Shown: positions 1-8,694 of the stretch, piece after piece | Position numbering within the stretch: position 1 is the first letter of the stretch | How the letters are laid out: each line of letters begins with the position of its first letter | DNA from: Gordonia aichiensis NBRC 108223 | Lineage (GTDB): Bacteria > Actinomycetota > Actinomycetes > Mycobacteriales > Mycobacteriaceae | DNA length: 64,000 nucleotides | Assembly: GCF_000332975.1 (NCBI RefSeq) | Contig: NZ_BANR01000005.1 | Coordinates: forward strand, 124,001 to 188,000 | Direction: 5' to 3' | Position numbers and translations under genes: made by a program | Notes under the pieces: model-generated | Databases searched by the model: none | Seen by the model: the letters and a program-made list of their open reading frames with translations, nothing else | Told to the model about the DNA's origin: nothing

Positions 1-234
1 TCCCGCATCGTCGACGACGGGCGCGACGACCGTGCCGGCGAGGCGGGCGACTGCCCCGAGCATGCCGTCGAGCACATGTTTGATCACTCCGCCGACTGAA
101 AGCGCACTCCTGCAAGGGGTTTCGCGTAGCTGTGTCTCGGTCAGCCCCAAAACCGCTGCTCGAATCGCATCAAGTTGCTGGTCGACGTAGTTGGCGATCC
201 CGGTCACTTCGTCGTCGCGCTGCGGTAGGTACAT
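1..234 (-). CDS. DinB-like / DUF664-type protein, N-terminal part (runs off the left edge)
   Basis: An open minus-strand frame runs without a stop to base 1 and gives 78 residues. It begins MYLPQRDDEVTGIANYVDQQ and continues with a LTETQLRETP segment and GGVIKHVLD. This is the usual N-terminal layout of DinB/DUF664 (mini-circle-like) four-helix proteins: an amphipathic helix, the 'GLTEeQLr' motif, then a helix carrying a conserved His before xxD. These are putative metal-binding proteins, some of them thiol-dependent enzymes; the substrate is unknown here. I chose the ATG at 234 because GGGAG lies eight bases upstream; an in-frame ATG at 249 lacks a ribosome site. The C-terminal half is outside the window, so the assignment is moderate. 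Confidence 0.6.
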   Translation of the reverse strand, partial: MYLPQRDDEVTGIANYVDQQLDAIRAAVLGLTETQLRETPCRSALSVGGVIKHVLDGMLGAVARLAGTVVAPVVDDAG

Positions 235-249
235 TGAGAGGGCTCCCAT

Positions 250-648
250 CAAGAGTTGTTTGAACTTCTGACGAGCCTCTCAACGATTGCGGTCAGTTTC
301 GGTCCGCCATCGATGCTGGTTTCCGCTGCGGTGTTCCGCGTCTACCTGCTCGGTGTCCGCGAGCGGCTGCGGTGAACCGTTCGTGAGCTCGAGTGAATGC
401 GCGGCGTCGCGCGTCGTGATGTTGGCGGTGCTCGTCCGTCGGCGGGTCGGCCGGCCCGGGCCTCAAAAAAGTAGGAGGAAGCTTCTTTTCGCGGGTTGTG
501 CGCGTTTCCGCGGGTAGTTGCGCGGGGAAGGGCCGAAAACTCGGGGAAGGGTTCCTTCCCCGAGTTTCTGCCGCGCTCGCCGTCGGCGGGTCCGTCGGCG
601 CGTCGACGAATGCAGGGAGGGTTTGCTCCGCCCCGACGACGCCTCACA
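250..648. other. Gene-free stretch of about 400 bp between a DinB-like gene and a reductase gene
   Basis: The short open frames in this stretch overlap one another on both strands. They have no ribosome binding sites, are Arg/Ser/Pro-rich and resemble no family I know, so I do not call them genes. The only clear structure is the perfect hairpin at 537-567, listed separately. The flanking genes are both on the minus strand, so this must hold the promoter of the DinB-like gene and the end of the reductase transcript. Confidence 0.6.
537..567. terminator. Perfect 14-bp hairpin, candidate terminator downstream of the reductase gene
   Basis: The arms AAACTCGGGGAAGG and CCTTCCCCGAGTTT are exact reverse complements with a GTT loop. 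It lies about 80 bp past the stop codon of the minus-strand reductase gene. There is no U-tract on either side, as is common for putative actinobacterial terminators, so function is inferred from position and stem strength only. Confidence 0.45.
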
Positions 649-1212
649 TCATCCGCGCAGCGGTGCCAGCGCAGCCGATAGCTTCACGATCTCGTCGAGT
701 TGAGCCTTGACCACCGCACTCTGCTGCTCGCTGGGCTCGAAGACGCCGTCGTCGGTCAACTGCTTCTGCGGGAAGTTGATCTCGACGTTGCCCTTGGTCA
801 TCACCATACCCAGGGCCGACACGACGATCCGTAGTGCGACCTGGGCACGGGTACCCGCCGAATTTCCACCCCAGTTGACGAAGCCCACCGGCTTGCGGTC
901 CCACTCGCTGTGCAGGTAGTCGAGTGCGTTCTTGATGGCGGGGGAGTAGCTGTAGTTGTACTCGGGGAACACGAAGAGAAATCCGTCCGCTGCCTCGACC
1001 CGGGCGCTCCAGGCCTTCGTGTGATCCTTCACGTAGTTCTTGAGTCGAGGATGGTTCGGCTCGTCCATGAACGGAAGGTTGAGTTCGGCCAGGTCGACGA
1101 AGTCCACCTCATAGCGGTCATCGGCATCGGCCGCAGCCTTGACCCATTCGGCGATCGGACCACCGATACGGCCCTCGCGGACACTACCGAGAATGATCAT
1201 GAGCTTGGTCAT
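649..1212 (-). CDS. NADPH-dependent FMN reductase family flavoprotein
   Basis: The 187-residue product starts MTKLMIILGSVREGRIGGPI and has the flavodoxin-like fold signature of the FMN_red family. The early GSxREGR loop would bind the FMN phosphate. A central FPEYNYSYSPAIKNALD motif stacks on the flavin and supports the dimer, followed by PVGFVNWGGNSAGTRA. Members are soluble NAD(P)H:quinone, azo or chromate reductases; the physiological acceptor cannot be read from the sequence. The ATG at 1212 has GGGAAGAAG upstream. An in-frame extension further upstream has low-complexity Arg/Ser sequence and overlaps the next gene, so I reject it. Confidence 0.88.
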   Translation of the reverse strand: MTKLMIILGSVREGRIGGPIAEWVKAAADADDRYEVDFVDLAELNLPFMDEPNHPRLKNYVKDHTKAWSARVEAADGFLFVFPEYNYSYSPAIKNALDYLHSEWDRKPVGFVNWGGNSAGTRAQVALRIVVSALGMVMTKGNVEINFPQKQLTDDGVFEPSEQQSAVVKAQLDEIVKLSAALAPLRG

Positions 1213-1267
1213 GTGAGCTTCTTCCCTGTTCAGATGTTGTGCGCGGCGTGTGCGCCATCGATCGTAG

Positions 1268-1522
1268 TCAGCGCCGCGACTGCCGTACGAAGCCGTAGAG
1301 CGCGGCCCGGTAGCCACGTTCATAGCTCTGCGCGATGTCGGGTACGTCGCCGGATGCGAGTGCCGACGACGCGTGGTGACGAGCCCAAGCGGCCGGCATG
1401 GTGGCGAGATACGTTGTCGCGTCGTCGAATCCGCGTTGGAACGCCTCTTCGTCGAGCGTGTCATCGACGATCGGCGGCTGGGACGGTGCCGACGGGAATG
1501 CGACGATTCGGCCACTGGTCAT
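1268..1522 (-). CDS. Small protein of unknown function coupled to the recombinase gene
   Basis: This 84-residue frame starts with ATG at 1522, overlapping the recombinase stop as ATGA, which implies translational coupling. I recognise no family. The N-terminal third (APSQPPIVDDTLDEE) looks disordered. The rest (FQRGFDDATTYLATMPAAWA, then SYERGYRAALYGFV) looks helical with regularly spaced aromatic and Arg residues. It has no signal peptide or membrane segment. A partner or accessory role for the recombinase is possible, but the only evidence is the overlap. Confidence 0.5.
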   Translation of the reverse strand: MTSGRIVAFPSAPSQPPIVDDTLDEEAFQRGFDDATTYLATMPAAWARHHASSALASGDVPDIAQSYERGYRAALYGFVRQSRR

Positions 1523-2124
1523 CTGGTGGATCTCTTTTCTGCGAGGGTGCGGTACAGAGTGGCGCGGCTGACGCCGAGGACGGCGGCGATCGTCGGGACG
1601 GAATCGCCGTTGTCGCGAAGCCTCCGCGCCAGTTCGACTTGTTCATCGGTAAGAGCTCGAGGGCGTCCGAGATGGCCGGTTCGATGTCGGTCGCCGGGGG
1701 CACGCGCACGAGGGGTGGACGCACCCGCTTCCTCATTGACCACCGCGAGCGAAGCCAGGACGCCCACGAGTGTTGAGCCGGCATCGTCGTGAGTGCTCAG
1801 TCCTTCGCGGACGGCGTGGATTCCGACGTCGTGGTCGGTCAGTGTGCGGACCGTCGACATCACTTCGTCGAGCGAGCGCCCCAGGCGATCCATGCTGACG
1901 ACGATCAGCAGGTCGCCCGGACGTGCGTAGTCGAGAAGGGCGTCGAAACCCGGTCGTTGTGCGACAACGCTTCCGGCTGCGGCCACGTCGGTGTAAATCC
2001 GACGACGCTCCACACCCAGCGCCGCGAGGGAATCGACCTGCGCTTCGAGTGGAGGCGCCATCGCGCTCGCCCGCGCATACCCGAGCAGCATGTGGGGCGA
2101 GAGCGGCGGAGGTGTCGCGGTCAT
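1519..2124 (-). CDS. Serine recombinase (resolvase/invertase family) with C-terminal HTH
   Basis: The 201-residue protein has the small-serine-recombinase order. A catalytic domain begins GYARAS (nucleophile Ser20 of this start), followed by LEAQVDSLAALGV, QRPGFDALLDYARPGD and the active-site segment SMDRLGRSLDEV. The linker then leads to GRPRALTDEQVELARRL and a HTH (VPTIAAVLGVSRATLYRTL). The stretch replacing the usual E-helix (about 127-150, EEAGASTPRARAPGDRHR) is proline- and glycine-rich and atypical, so DNA-bending or dimer geometry may be altered. The ATG at 2124 is preferred; an in-frame TTG at 2133 is an alternative. No transposase or integron genes adjoin it. Confidence 0.85.
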   Translation of the reverse strand: MTATPPPLSPHMLLGYARASAMAPPLEAQVDSLAALGVERRRIYTDVAAAGSVVAQRPGFDALLDYARPGDLLIVVSMDRLGRSLDEVMSTVRTLTDHDVGIHAVREGLSTHDDAGSTLVGVLASLAVVNEEAGASTPRARAPGDRHRTGHLGRPRALTDEQVELARRLRDNGDSVPTIAAVLGVSRATLYRTLAEKRSTR

Positions 2125-2135
2125 GGGTTCCAACG

Positions 2136-2164
2136 TATCTCAAAACACGCGGAAATCTGAGATA
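2136..2164. promoter_or_regulatory. Inverted repeat upstream of the recombinase, candidate operator or crossover site
   Basis: TATCTCA (2136-2142) and TGAGATA (2158-2164) are perfect inverted repeats separated by 15 bp, 12 bp upstream of the recombinase ATG. A further CGAGAT follows at about 2180. Small serine recombinases often bind short inverted sites beside their own gene; whether this is an operator or a recombination site is inference. Confidence 0.35.
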
Positions 2165-2380
2165 TCGAGTGCGGCGTTTCGAGATGTAGGAATGCGGGCA
2201 TCGCGTCCGAGAGGCCTACTTTAGCGACTTGATTCGCACTAGTGTTGGACCGCGTACACACCAGTTGAGTGTCGCAAAAGTATGATTACGAGACGATCGT
2301 ATGAAGTTATGAGAATCGTGTCGCACGTATCCGCACGATCGGGCTCGCTCGTCCGCAGTGTCGGCGTACTGTCCGCGAGC

Positions 2381-3805
2381 ATGACGAGATCTCATCCGAA
2401 GACCCCCGTCGTGACGACCACCTGCGGCCCTGTCGCCGGTTGCGTGACCGGAGGAGTGGCGGCGTTTCTCGGCATCCCCTACGCAGCCCCGCCCGTCGGC
2501 TACGCAGCGTTCGACGCGCCCCGCCCCGTCGCTGCGTGGGCCGATGTGCGCCCGGCCATCGAGTACGGCCCGACTGCGCCGCAGGTGTCCTACCCGGCGC
2601 CGATCGCGGCGTTGCTCGACAACGTGATCGAGCTCGGCGACGACTATCTGAACCTCAACGTGTGGACCCCTGACCCCGGAGCGGGTGGGCTGCCCGTGAT
2701 GGTGTGGATCCACGGCGGCGCATTCACACGCGGCTCCAACAGGCTGTCCATCTACGCCGGCGACACGTTCGCCCGCGACGGCGTGGTCTGCGTCGGCATC
2801 AACTACCGACTGGGCACTGCCGGTTTCGCGTCGGTGCGCGGAGGCGTCGAGAACAGGGGATTGCGCGATCAGATCGCGGCGCTCGACTGGGTACAGGACA
2901 ACATCGCGAGATTCGGCGGTGACCCTGACAACGTGACGGTGTTCGGCGAATCGGCGGGTGCGATGAGCGTTGCGTCGTTGCTGGCGTCGCCATTGGCGCG
3001 GGGCCGGTTCCGACGCGCGATCATGCAGAGTGGCAACGGCAACGCGGCGGGCGATGTCCACGATGCGCGAAAGGTGACCGACCGACTGGCGGAGATCCTC
3101 GGCGTCGACGCGTATGCGGAGGTCTTCGCCGCTGTTGATCCCGATGCATTGATCGGCGCGCAGTCCCAGTTGGCTCTCGAGATCATGGTCAACCCGGACC
3201 CGGCGGTGTGGGGCGAGACAACCGTTACTCAGGGGATGGGCATCATGAGCCAGTTCCCCGTGGTCGACGGCGAGGTGCTCACGGCCGTCCCGCAGGAGGC
3301 GATAGCTTCGGGCGCAGGTGCCGACGTGCCGCTGATGGCCGGGTGGAATGCCGACGAGTTCCGCTTCTTCCTCGTCGCCTCCGGTGGGGCCGACGCAGTC
3401 ACAGAACAGGGGGCCGCGGCTGTCCTCGGCCGGGTCGAGGGCGGCGTCGATCACCTGCGCGCCGGACTCGATTCAGGCAAAAGCGCGGGCGATGTGCTCG
3501 CAGAAATTCTCACCGCGCGCGCGTTCGCTGACCCGACAGCAGCGATCGCCGCGTCGCGCACGGCAGGATCGACGTACCTGTACGAGTTCGGATACCGCAG
3601 TCCCCAAGCCGACATCAGGGCTGGGCATGCCGTGGAGATTCCCTTTGTCTTCGACCATCTCGACCGGGCACATGCACTTGTCGGCCCCGAGCCGGATCAG
3701 CGGATCGCGGACGCAATGCATCGTGCGTGGGTGGACTTTGCAACGAGCGGCGATCCGGGTTGGATGCCGGGCCGTAGTAGAGATCGTGCGCGACTCTTCG
3801 ACTGA
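2381..3805 (+). CDS. Type B carboxylesterase (alpha/beta hydrolase)
   Basis: The 474-residue product is a complete carboxylesterase/cholinesterase-type hydrolase. The N-terminal GxxxAFLGIPYAAPPVG motif is present. The oxyanion-hole motif HGGAF lies at 111-115, the nucleophile elbow GESAGA has Ser191, an acidic residue is in the WNADEFRFF segment, and the probable catalytic His is in AGHAVEIPFVFD. No signal peptide is evident from the chosen start, so it is probably cytoplasmic; the ester substrate is unknown. I chose the ATG at 2381 because homologs begin shortly before the GxVxG strand. In-frame ATGs at 2282 and 2309 would add an unconserved leader. It stands alone on the plus strand. Confidence 0.9.
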   Translation: MTRSHPKTPVVTTTCGPVAGCVTGGVAAFLGIPYAAPPVGYAAFDAPRPVAAWADVRPAIEYGPTAPQVSYPAPIAALLDNVIELGDDYLNLNVWTPDPGAGGLPVMVWIHGGAFTRGSNRLSIYAGDTFARDGVVCVGINYRLGTAGFASVRGGVENRGLRDQIAALDWVQDNIARFGGDPDNVTVFGESAGAMSVASLLASPLARGRFRRAIMQSGNGNAAGDVHDARKVTDRLAEILGVDAYAEVFAAVDPDALIGAQSQLALEIMVNPDPAVWGETTVTQGMGIMSQFPVVDGEVLTAVPQEAIASGAGADVPLMAGWNADEFRFFLVASGGADAVTEQGAAAVLGRVEGGVDHLRAGLDSGKSAGDVLAEILTARAFADPTAAIAASRTAGSTYLYEFGYRSPQADIRAGHAVEIPFVFDHLDRAHALVGPEPDQRIADAMHRAWVDFATSGDPGWMPGRSRDRARLFD

Positions 3806-3910
3806 CGCGCGGCTTCACGTGGGTACGTAATCCGCTGGTCGAAAGCAGACATTCGTCGCGTTCGGCGATTCGGTTTCTGACCTGCGGCAAGAGTTCGTTA
3901 CGGTGTCTGC

Positions 3911-5470
3911 ATGTCGGAGAGCGTCACCCTCGCGCGACGAGCGTCGCCGCTGGTGCTCGGCTGGAAGCCCGTCGCTGTCGTCGGCGCGCTCGCACTACTG
4001 GCGATCGCGTTTCACATCTTCGTGATACCGATCGACGCCCGCTTCTACGGGCTGTTCGACAACGCCACCGACCTGTTTGTCTATCGCGCGGGTGGTCAGG
4101 TCGTACTCGACGGCAAGCCGCTCTATGAGTTTCCGGTCTCGGGTCGTCTGAGCTTCACATACCCACCGTTCTCGGCGGTGGTGTTCACCGTGTTCGCTCT
4201 GATGACCGCCCTGATAGCGAAGATCGTGTGGTGGGCGGCGATCTTCGCGGCCCTGGTGCTGACGGTGTATCTCGGCATGCGCACGCTCGGCTACCGCGCC
4301 GACCGGAGGCTTGCCGTATTCGCGGCCTGCGCAGCGGTGTGCGTCACGGTGCTGGAGCCGGTCCGCACGACGATCTGGCTGGGGCAGATCAACGTCTTTC
4401 TGATGTTCCTCATCCTGCTCGACCTGGTCTTTCTCGACCTCTTGCATCCGCGGTCGAGGTTGAGGGGGATCGGCGTCGGGATCGCGGCAGGGCTGAAACT
4501 GACTCCGGCGTTCTTCGTCGTGTATCTACTCGTTCTGCGTCGGTGGCGTGCCGCGGCGATGGCGGTCGTGGCCTTCGGAGTCACTGTCGCGGTTGGCTAT
4601 CTCGTCATCGGCGCCGACGCGCACCAATACTGGACGACATATATGACGGGCGAGTCGCGCATCGGACGCGTGGACTCGCCTGCGAACCAGTCGGTGAACG
4701 GCTTCATGGCGCAGATGTTGGCCTATTTCGACATTCGAAGGTTCTCGCATCCGGCACCCGGCGGGCCGCTGTTCTCTGCGCCTGATTGGCTATGGGTGCC
4801 GGTGGCGCTCGTCGCGGCGATACTCGGCCTGTGGGCGGCAGTGGTGTCCTATCGCCGTGGGCGGCGACTGCTGTCGGTCAGCATCGCGGGAATGACGGCG
4901 GCGACGGTCTCACCGTTCTCCTGGGGACACCACTGGGTATGGGTGGTGCCGCTCCTGGTCGTTGCCTTCGATTTCGCCTATCGCGGTAGCCTCAACGGTC
5001 GCCGGTACTGGTGGCGATGGCTCGCGCCGCTGGCGATCTGTGCGCTTTCGTTCTCCTACTGGTGGAACTACTTCGGAAGCGGCCCCCACTATCGCGCCGA
5101 CCACATCATTGCGATCGGCTTGTTCATGATGCCGCGCTATCCCGACCCCGGGGTGCTCGACCGTATCGCGGTGATCCTCTACTCCGGCTGCTACCCACTG
5201 ATCCTCTTGTTGACGATCATCGTGACGCTCGCGGCCGAGTTCCGCGCGCGGAGAGCCGACGACCTGAACGAGGCAATCGAATCCTCGACCTCGTCGACGG
5301 TTGCCGCCGAGCCCGATTCGCCTACGTACCCTGAAACAATCGAGTCGTCGTCCGGCGTGGAGAGCCGCTCTGTCCCGGGCACAGCACCTGCGGAGAGTGG
5401 AGCACGGCGTGCCGACCTGGCAACAAGTACGGATTTGGAGTCGTCAGCGCAGATACGTCATCCGGCGTGA
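3911..5470 (+). CDS. GT87-type (DUF2029) polyprenyl-phosphomannose-dependent mannosyltransferase
   Basis: This 519-residue polytopic membrane protein has about ten hydrophobic segments. A first extracytoplasmic loop carries acidic residues (DNATDLFVYRAGG) followed by GKPLYE and a FTYPPFSA motif. This is typical of GT-C alpha-1,2-mannosyltransferases of family GT87, such as PimE and MptC of mycobacteria, which extend PIM or lipomannan using polyprenyl-phospho-mannose outside the membrane. WLGQIN and GLKLTPAFF are also family features. The last 80 residues are Ser/Glu-rich and probably disordered. The PIM genes a few kb downstream fit a cell-envelope role, but the exact linkage cannot be told from sequence. 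Its 3' end overlaps the next gene by 62 bp. Confidence 0.82.
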   Translation: MSESVTLARRASPLVLGWKPVAVVGALALLAIAFHIFVIPIDARFYGLFDNATDLFVYRAGGQVVLDGKPLYEFPVSGRLSFTYPPFSAVVFTVFALMTALIAKIVWWAAIFAALVLTVYLGMRTLGYRADRRLAVFAACAAVCVTVLEPVRTTIWLGQINVFLMFLILLDLVFLDLLHPRSRLRGIGVGIAAGLKLTPAFFVVYLLVLRRWRAAAMAVVAFGVTVAVGYLVIGADAHQYWTTYMTGESRIGRVDSPANQSVNGFMAQMLAYFDIRRFSHPAPGGPLFSAPDWLWVPVALVAAILGLWAAVVSYRRGRRLLSVSIAGMTAATVSPFSWGHHWVWVVPLLVVAFDFAYRGSLNGRRYWWRWLAPLAICALSFSYWWNYFGSGPHYRADHIIAIGLFMMPRYPDPGVLDRIAVILYSGCYPLILLLTIIVTLAAEFRARRADDLNEAIESSTSSTVAAEPDSPTYPETIESSSGVESRSVPGTAPAESGARRADLATSTDLESSAQIRHPA

Positions 5471-5822
5471 CGCGCGGCTGAACCTGACCTACCGCATCGT
5501 CGTCGGCGTGGTGGGTGCCCTCGTGCTCGCGGGCGGGATCGTCGCCATCCCATACCCGGGTCCGGGCTGGTTGATCGTCTTCCTCGGGCTCGGCATTCTG
5601 GCATCGGAGTTCTCCTGGGCGCAACGGCTTCTACGGTTCGCGCGCAGCAAGTACGACGCCTGGCTCGACTGGATGAAGCAGCGCCACTGGTCGGTGCAGG
5701 GGGTATTCGGACTCGCCACGTGTGTGGTCGTGCTCGCCTCGCTGTGGGTCCTGGGCGTGTTCGGCACGGTGGGCGGATGGTTCGGCGTCGACGCGGACTG
5801 GGCGCAGAGCCCCATTCTCTAG
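5409..5822 (+). CDS. PGPGW-motif small membrane protein (TIGR02611-like)
   Basis: The 137-residue protein has a basic N-terminus ([20 protein letters not shown]), a membrane hairpin built around the diagnostic [15 protein letters not shown] motif, a conserved [11 protein letters not shown] segment, a basic/aromatic linker and a last hydrophobic helix. Such proteins are widespread in actinobacteria, usually near thrS, and have no assigned function. I chose the GTG at 5409, six bases after GGAG, because homologous sequence starts there. This places the start 62 bp inside the upstream mannosyltransferase gene, so the two are probably co-translated. Confidence 0.75.
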   Translation: MPTWQQVRIWSRQRRYVIRRDARLNLTYRIVVGVVGALVLAGGIVAIPYPGPGWLIVFLGLGILASEFSWAQRLLRFARSKYDAWLDWMKQRHWSVQGVFGLATCVVVLASLWVLGVFGTVGGWFGVDADWAQSPIL

Positions 5823-5944
5823 GCGCAGGTCAGAAGCCGGGACGCGGTGCCCACGGCGTTCGCGCACGCGGATACGATTCAAGGGCAACCCAGGCGGCCC
5901 CACATTCGAGAGGCTGCAGACCAATTCACACGAGGAGCGATGAC

Positions 5945-8002
5945 GTGCCCGACAACGCAATGGTGACCAGCCCAGCCACGATCCGTGTGCCGGCCGGGAC
6001 CACCGCGGGCACGGCGCTGCGGGAGCATGACCTGCCCAACAAGGGGCCTGAGGCCGTCGTGGTCGTTCGCGATGCCGCGGGTCAGTTGCGCGACCTGTCG
6101 TGGGCTCCGGACCTCGACACCGACGTCGAACCGGTCGCGGCGAACACCGAAGCTGGGCGCAGTGTCATCCGACACTCCACCGCGCACGTGCTGGCCCAAG
6201 CCGTTCAAGACCTGTTCCCCGACGCCAAGCTCGGCATCGGCCCCCCGATCAAGGACGGCTTCTACTACGACTTCGACGTCGCCGAGCCCTTCACCCCCGA
6301 GAACCTGGCCGCACTCGAGAAGAAGATGAAGCAGATCATCAAGTCGGGCCAGAAATTCTCCCGACGCGTGTATGCGTCCAAGGACGAGGCACGGATGCAA
6401 CTCGCGAAGGAGCCGTACAAGCTCGAACTCATCGACGACAAGGGCGCGGCCGACGACAGTGAGGTCATGGAGGTCGGCGGCGCCGAACTGACCGCCTACG
6501 ACAACCTCAATCCGCGTACCGGCGAGGTGATCTGGTGCGATCTGTGTCGCGGACCACATGTGCCGACCACCAAGTACATCGCGGCATTCAAACTCACCCG
6601 CAGCTCGGCAGCGTATTGGCGAGGTGATCAGGACAACGCCGACCTCCAGCGCATCTACGGCACGGCGTGGGAGTCGTCGGAAGCACAGGACGCCTACCTC
6701 GAGATGCTCGCGGAGGCTGAGAAGCGCGACCATCGACGTCTCGGTGCGGAGCTGGACCTGTTCAGCTTTCCCGACGAGATCGGCTCGGGACTGCCCGTGT
6801 TCCATCCCAAGGGCGGCATCATCCGCACCGAGATGGAGGACTACTCGCGCAAGCGACACATCGCCGCGGGCTACCAGTTCGTCAACACCCCGCACATCAC
6901 CAAGAGCAATCTGTTCGAAGTGTCGGGGCACCTCGATTGGTACGCCGACGGTATGTACCCGCCGATGCAACTCGACGCCGAGTTCAACGACGACGGCTCG
7001 GTGCGCAAGCCGGCGCAGGACTACTACCTGAAGCCGATGAACTGCCCGATGCACAACCTCATCTTCGACTCGCGCGGTCGCTCTTATCGCGAGCTTCCGT
7101 TGCGTCTCTTCGAGTTCGGCACCGTCTACCGCTACGAGAAGTCGGGCGTCATCCACGGGCTGACGCGCGCGCGGGGCTTCACCCAGGACGACGCGCACAT
7201 CTACTGCACCCGTGAGCAGATGCGCGACGAGCTCCGCTCGCTACTGACCTTCGTGCTCGACCTGCTGCGTGACTACGGTCTCGACGACTTCTACCTCGAG
7301 TTGTCGACGAGGGACCCGAAGAAGTCGGTCGGCGACGACGAGAGCTGGGAGATCGCAACCAACACACTCGCAGAGGTTGCCGGCGAAAGCGGGCTCGACC
7401 TGGTCCCGGATCCAGGCGGAGCCGCGTTCTACGGTCCAAAGATCTCGGTGCAGGTCAAGGATGCCCTGGGGCGGACCTGGCAGATGTCGACGATCCAGCT
7501 CGACTTCAACCTTCCCGAGCGTTTCAACCTCGAGTACACGGGCCCGGATGGCGCCAAGCATCGGCCCGTGATGATCCATCGCGCGCTGTTCGGCTCGATC
7601 GAGCGGTTCTTCGGTGTGCTGACCGAGCACTACGCGGGTGCTTTCCCTGCGTGGCTGTCACCGGTGCAGGTCGTCGGAATCCCGGTGGCCGAGGCGTTCG
7701 TCGACCACCTGCAGGGCGTCGTGGATCAGCTGAAGGCCAAGGGGATTCGCGCCGAGGTCGACTACTCCGACGACCGCATGCAGAAGAAGATCCGCACGCA
7801 CACCACGGGCAAGGTACCGTTCATGCTGCTCGCGGGTGAGCGCGACGTCGAAGCGGGCGCGGTCAGTTTCCGTTTCCGTGACGGCTCCCAGGTCAACGGG
7901 GTGCCCGTCGCCGACGCGGTGCGGCTGATCGACGAGTGGGTATCGGCTCGCCGCAACGAGTCTCCGACCAAGGAGCTGATCGAAGGTGCCGGACATGCCT
8001 GA
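5945..8002 (+). CDS. thrS: Threonyl-tRNA synthetase
   Basis: The 685-residue class II synthetase charges tRNA-Thr. Domains in order are an N-terminal TGS-like domain (residues ~1-65), the editing/SAD domain (~75-290) with [10 protein letters not shown] and RGPHVP, the catalytic core with NCPMH zinc-ligand motif, class II motif 2 ([20 protein letters not shown]) and motif 3 ([11 protein letters not shown]), and the anticodon-binding domain from about 580. Length is normal for actinobacteria. I chose the GTG at 5945 because AGGAG ends seven bases before it; the ATG at 5940 is out of frame. It starts the operon thrS-HIT-pgsA-patA-pimA, and its 3' end overlaps the next gene. Confidence 0.97.
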   Translation: MPDNAMVTSPATIRVPAGTTAGTALREHDLPNKGPEAVVVVRDAAGQLRDLSWAPDLDTDVEPVAANTEAGRSVIRHSTAHVLAQAVQDLFPDAKLGIGPPIKDGFYYDFDVAEPFTPENLAALEKKMKQIIKSGQKFSRRVYASKDEARMQLAKEPYKLELIDDKGAADDSEVMEVGGAELTAYDNLNPRTGEVIWCDLCRGPHVPTTKYIAAFKLTRSSAAYWRGDQDNADLQRIYGTAWESSEAQDAYLEMLAEAEKRDHRRLGAELDLFSFPDEIGSGLPVFHPKGGIIRTEMEDYSRKRHIAAGYQFVNTPHITKSNLFEVSGHLDWYADGMYPPMQLDAEFNDDGSVRKPAQDYYLKPMNCPMHNLIFDSRGRSYRELPLRLFEFGTVYRYEKSGVIHGLTRARGFTQDDAHIYCTREQMRDELRSLLTFVLDLLRDYGLDDFYLELSTRDPKKSVGDDESWEIATNTLAEVAGESGLDLVPDPGGAAFYGPKISVQVKDALGRTWQMSTIQLDFNLPERFNLEYTGPDGAKHRPVMIHRALFGSIERFFGVLTEHYAGAFPAWLSPVQVVGIPVAEAFVDHLQGVVDQLKAKGIRAEVDYSDDRMQKKIRTHTTGKVPFMLLAGERDVEAGAVSFRFRDGSQVNGVPVADAVRLIDEWVSARRNESPTKELIEGAGHA

Positions 8003-8609
8003 CGCCGACAACGAGTCGAGCGGTGGGGCCCCGACCGGCGGTGCTCACGCCGGTCAGATCCGCGATTGCGGCACCGGCGACCCCGATCGTCTCCAGCGAC
8101 TGTGGAGTCCGCATCGGATGACCTACATCACGGCCGACCCTCCGGTCGTGAAGAAGGCGGCCGACGGTTCCGAGCTGACCGGTCACCCGTTCCTCGACAT
8201 CCCGACGATGACCGATGAGGACGGTTTGATCGTGGCGCGCGGCGAGCACGTCTACGCGGTGCTCAATCTGTACCCCTACAACCCGGGTCACACCATGATC
8301 GTGCCGTATCGGCAGGTAGCCGACCTCGAGGCGCTCACCGCGGACGAGTCCGCCGAACTGATGACGTTCACCCAACGCATGATTCGCACCATCAAGAGGG
8401 TGTCGAATCCGAACGCGTTCAACGTCGGCCTGAACCTCGGCTACGCGGCAGGCGGATCATTGTCGGAGCACATCCACCAACACATCGTGCCGCGGTGGAT
8501 CGGCGACGCGAACTTCATCACGGTTGTCGGCGAGACGAAGGTCATGCCACAGTTGCTGCGCGATACCCGTGCGCTGCTGTCGGATGCGTGGAAACAACTC
8601 GACGCGTGA
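7986..8609 (+). CDS. HIT-family hydrolase/phosphorylase (AP4A phosphorylase-like)
   Basis: The 207-residue protein has the histidine-triad motif [10 protein letters not shown] near its C-terminus, preceded by [18 protein letters not shown], a typical nucleotide-binding segment of the branch to which M. tuberculosis Rv2613c belongs. That protein, as I recall, is a diadenosine tetraphosphate phosphorylase. A disordered acidic N-terminus of about 40 residues precedes the domain. Start GTG 7986 overlaps thrS by 17 bp; an in-frame ATG at 7995 is equally possible. Its place between thrS and pgsA is conserved in mycobacteria and may link removal of synthetase-derived AP4A to this operon. Confidence 0.88.
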   Translation: MPDMPDADNESSGGAPTGGAHAGQIRDCGTGDPDRLQRLWSPHRMTYITADPPVVKKAADGSELTGHPFLDIPTMTDEDGLIVARGEHVYAVLNLYPYNPGHTMIVPYRQVADLEALTADESAELMTFTQRMIRTIKRVSNPNAFNVGLNLGYAAGGSLSEHIHQHIVPRWIGDANFITVVGETKVMPQLLRDTRALLSDAWKQLDA

Positions 8610-8694
8610 GAAACGCATTACGGGGCCGGATCAACGCGCGACCGTGCTGCCGCGGCGCGCAGACAGAATCGGATGGTCGGGAAGGAGCGGTGCG

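Noticed and set aside
287-710. Several overlapping short open frames on both strands near the left end
   Set aside because: They have no ribosome sites, are rich in Arg, Ser and Pro, and resemble no family; high GC alone produces such frames.
1519-2124. Recombinase as sign of a prophage or integrative element
   Set aside because: No integrase-type attachment repeats, phage structural, transfer or transposase genes are visible; a lone small serine recombinase does not establish an element.
2216-3454. 412-codon minus-strand frame opposite the carboxylesterase gene
   Set aside because: The plus-strand frame has all esterase motifs; the antisense translation is low-complexity His/Arg/Asp-rich and matches nothing.
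5823-5944. T-box or other tRNA-sensing leader before thrS
   Set aside because: The 122-bp gap contains no T-box sequence or stem I pattern, and thrS has an ordinary ribosome site.
5940-5990. ATG at 5940 as start of thrS
   Set aside because: It is out of frame with ThrS and too close to the AGGAG site; the GTG at 5945 is in frame with good spacing.
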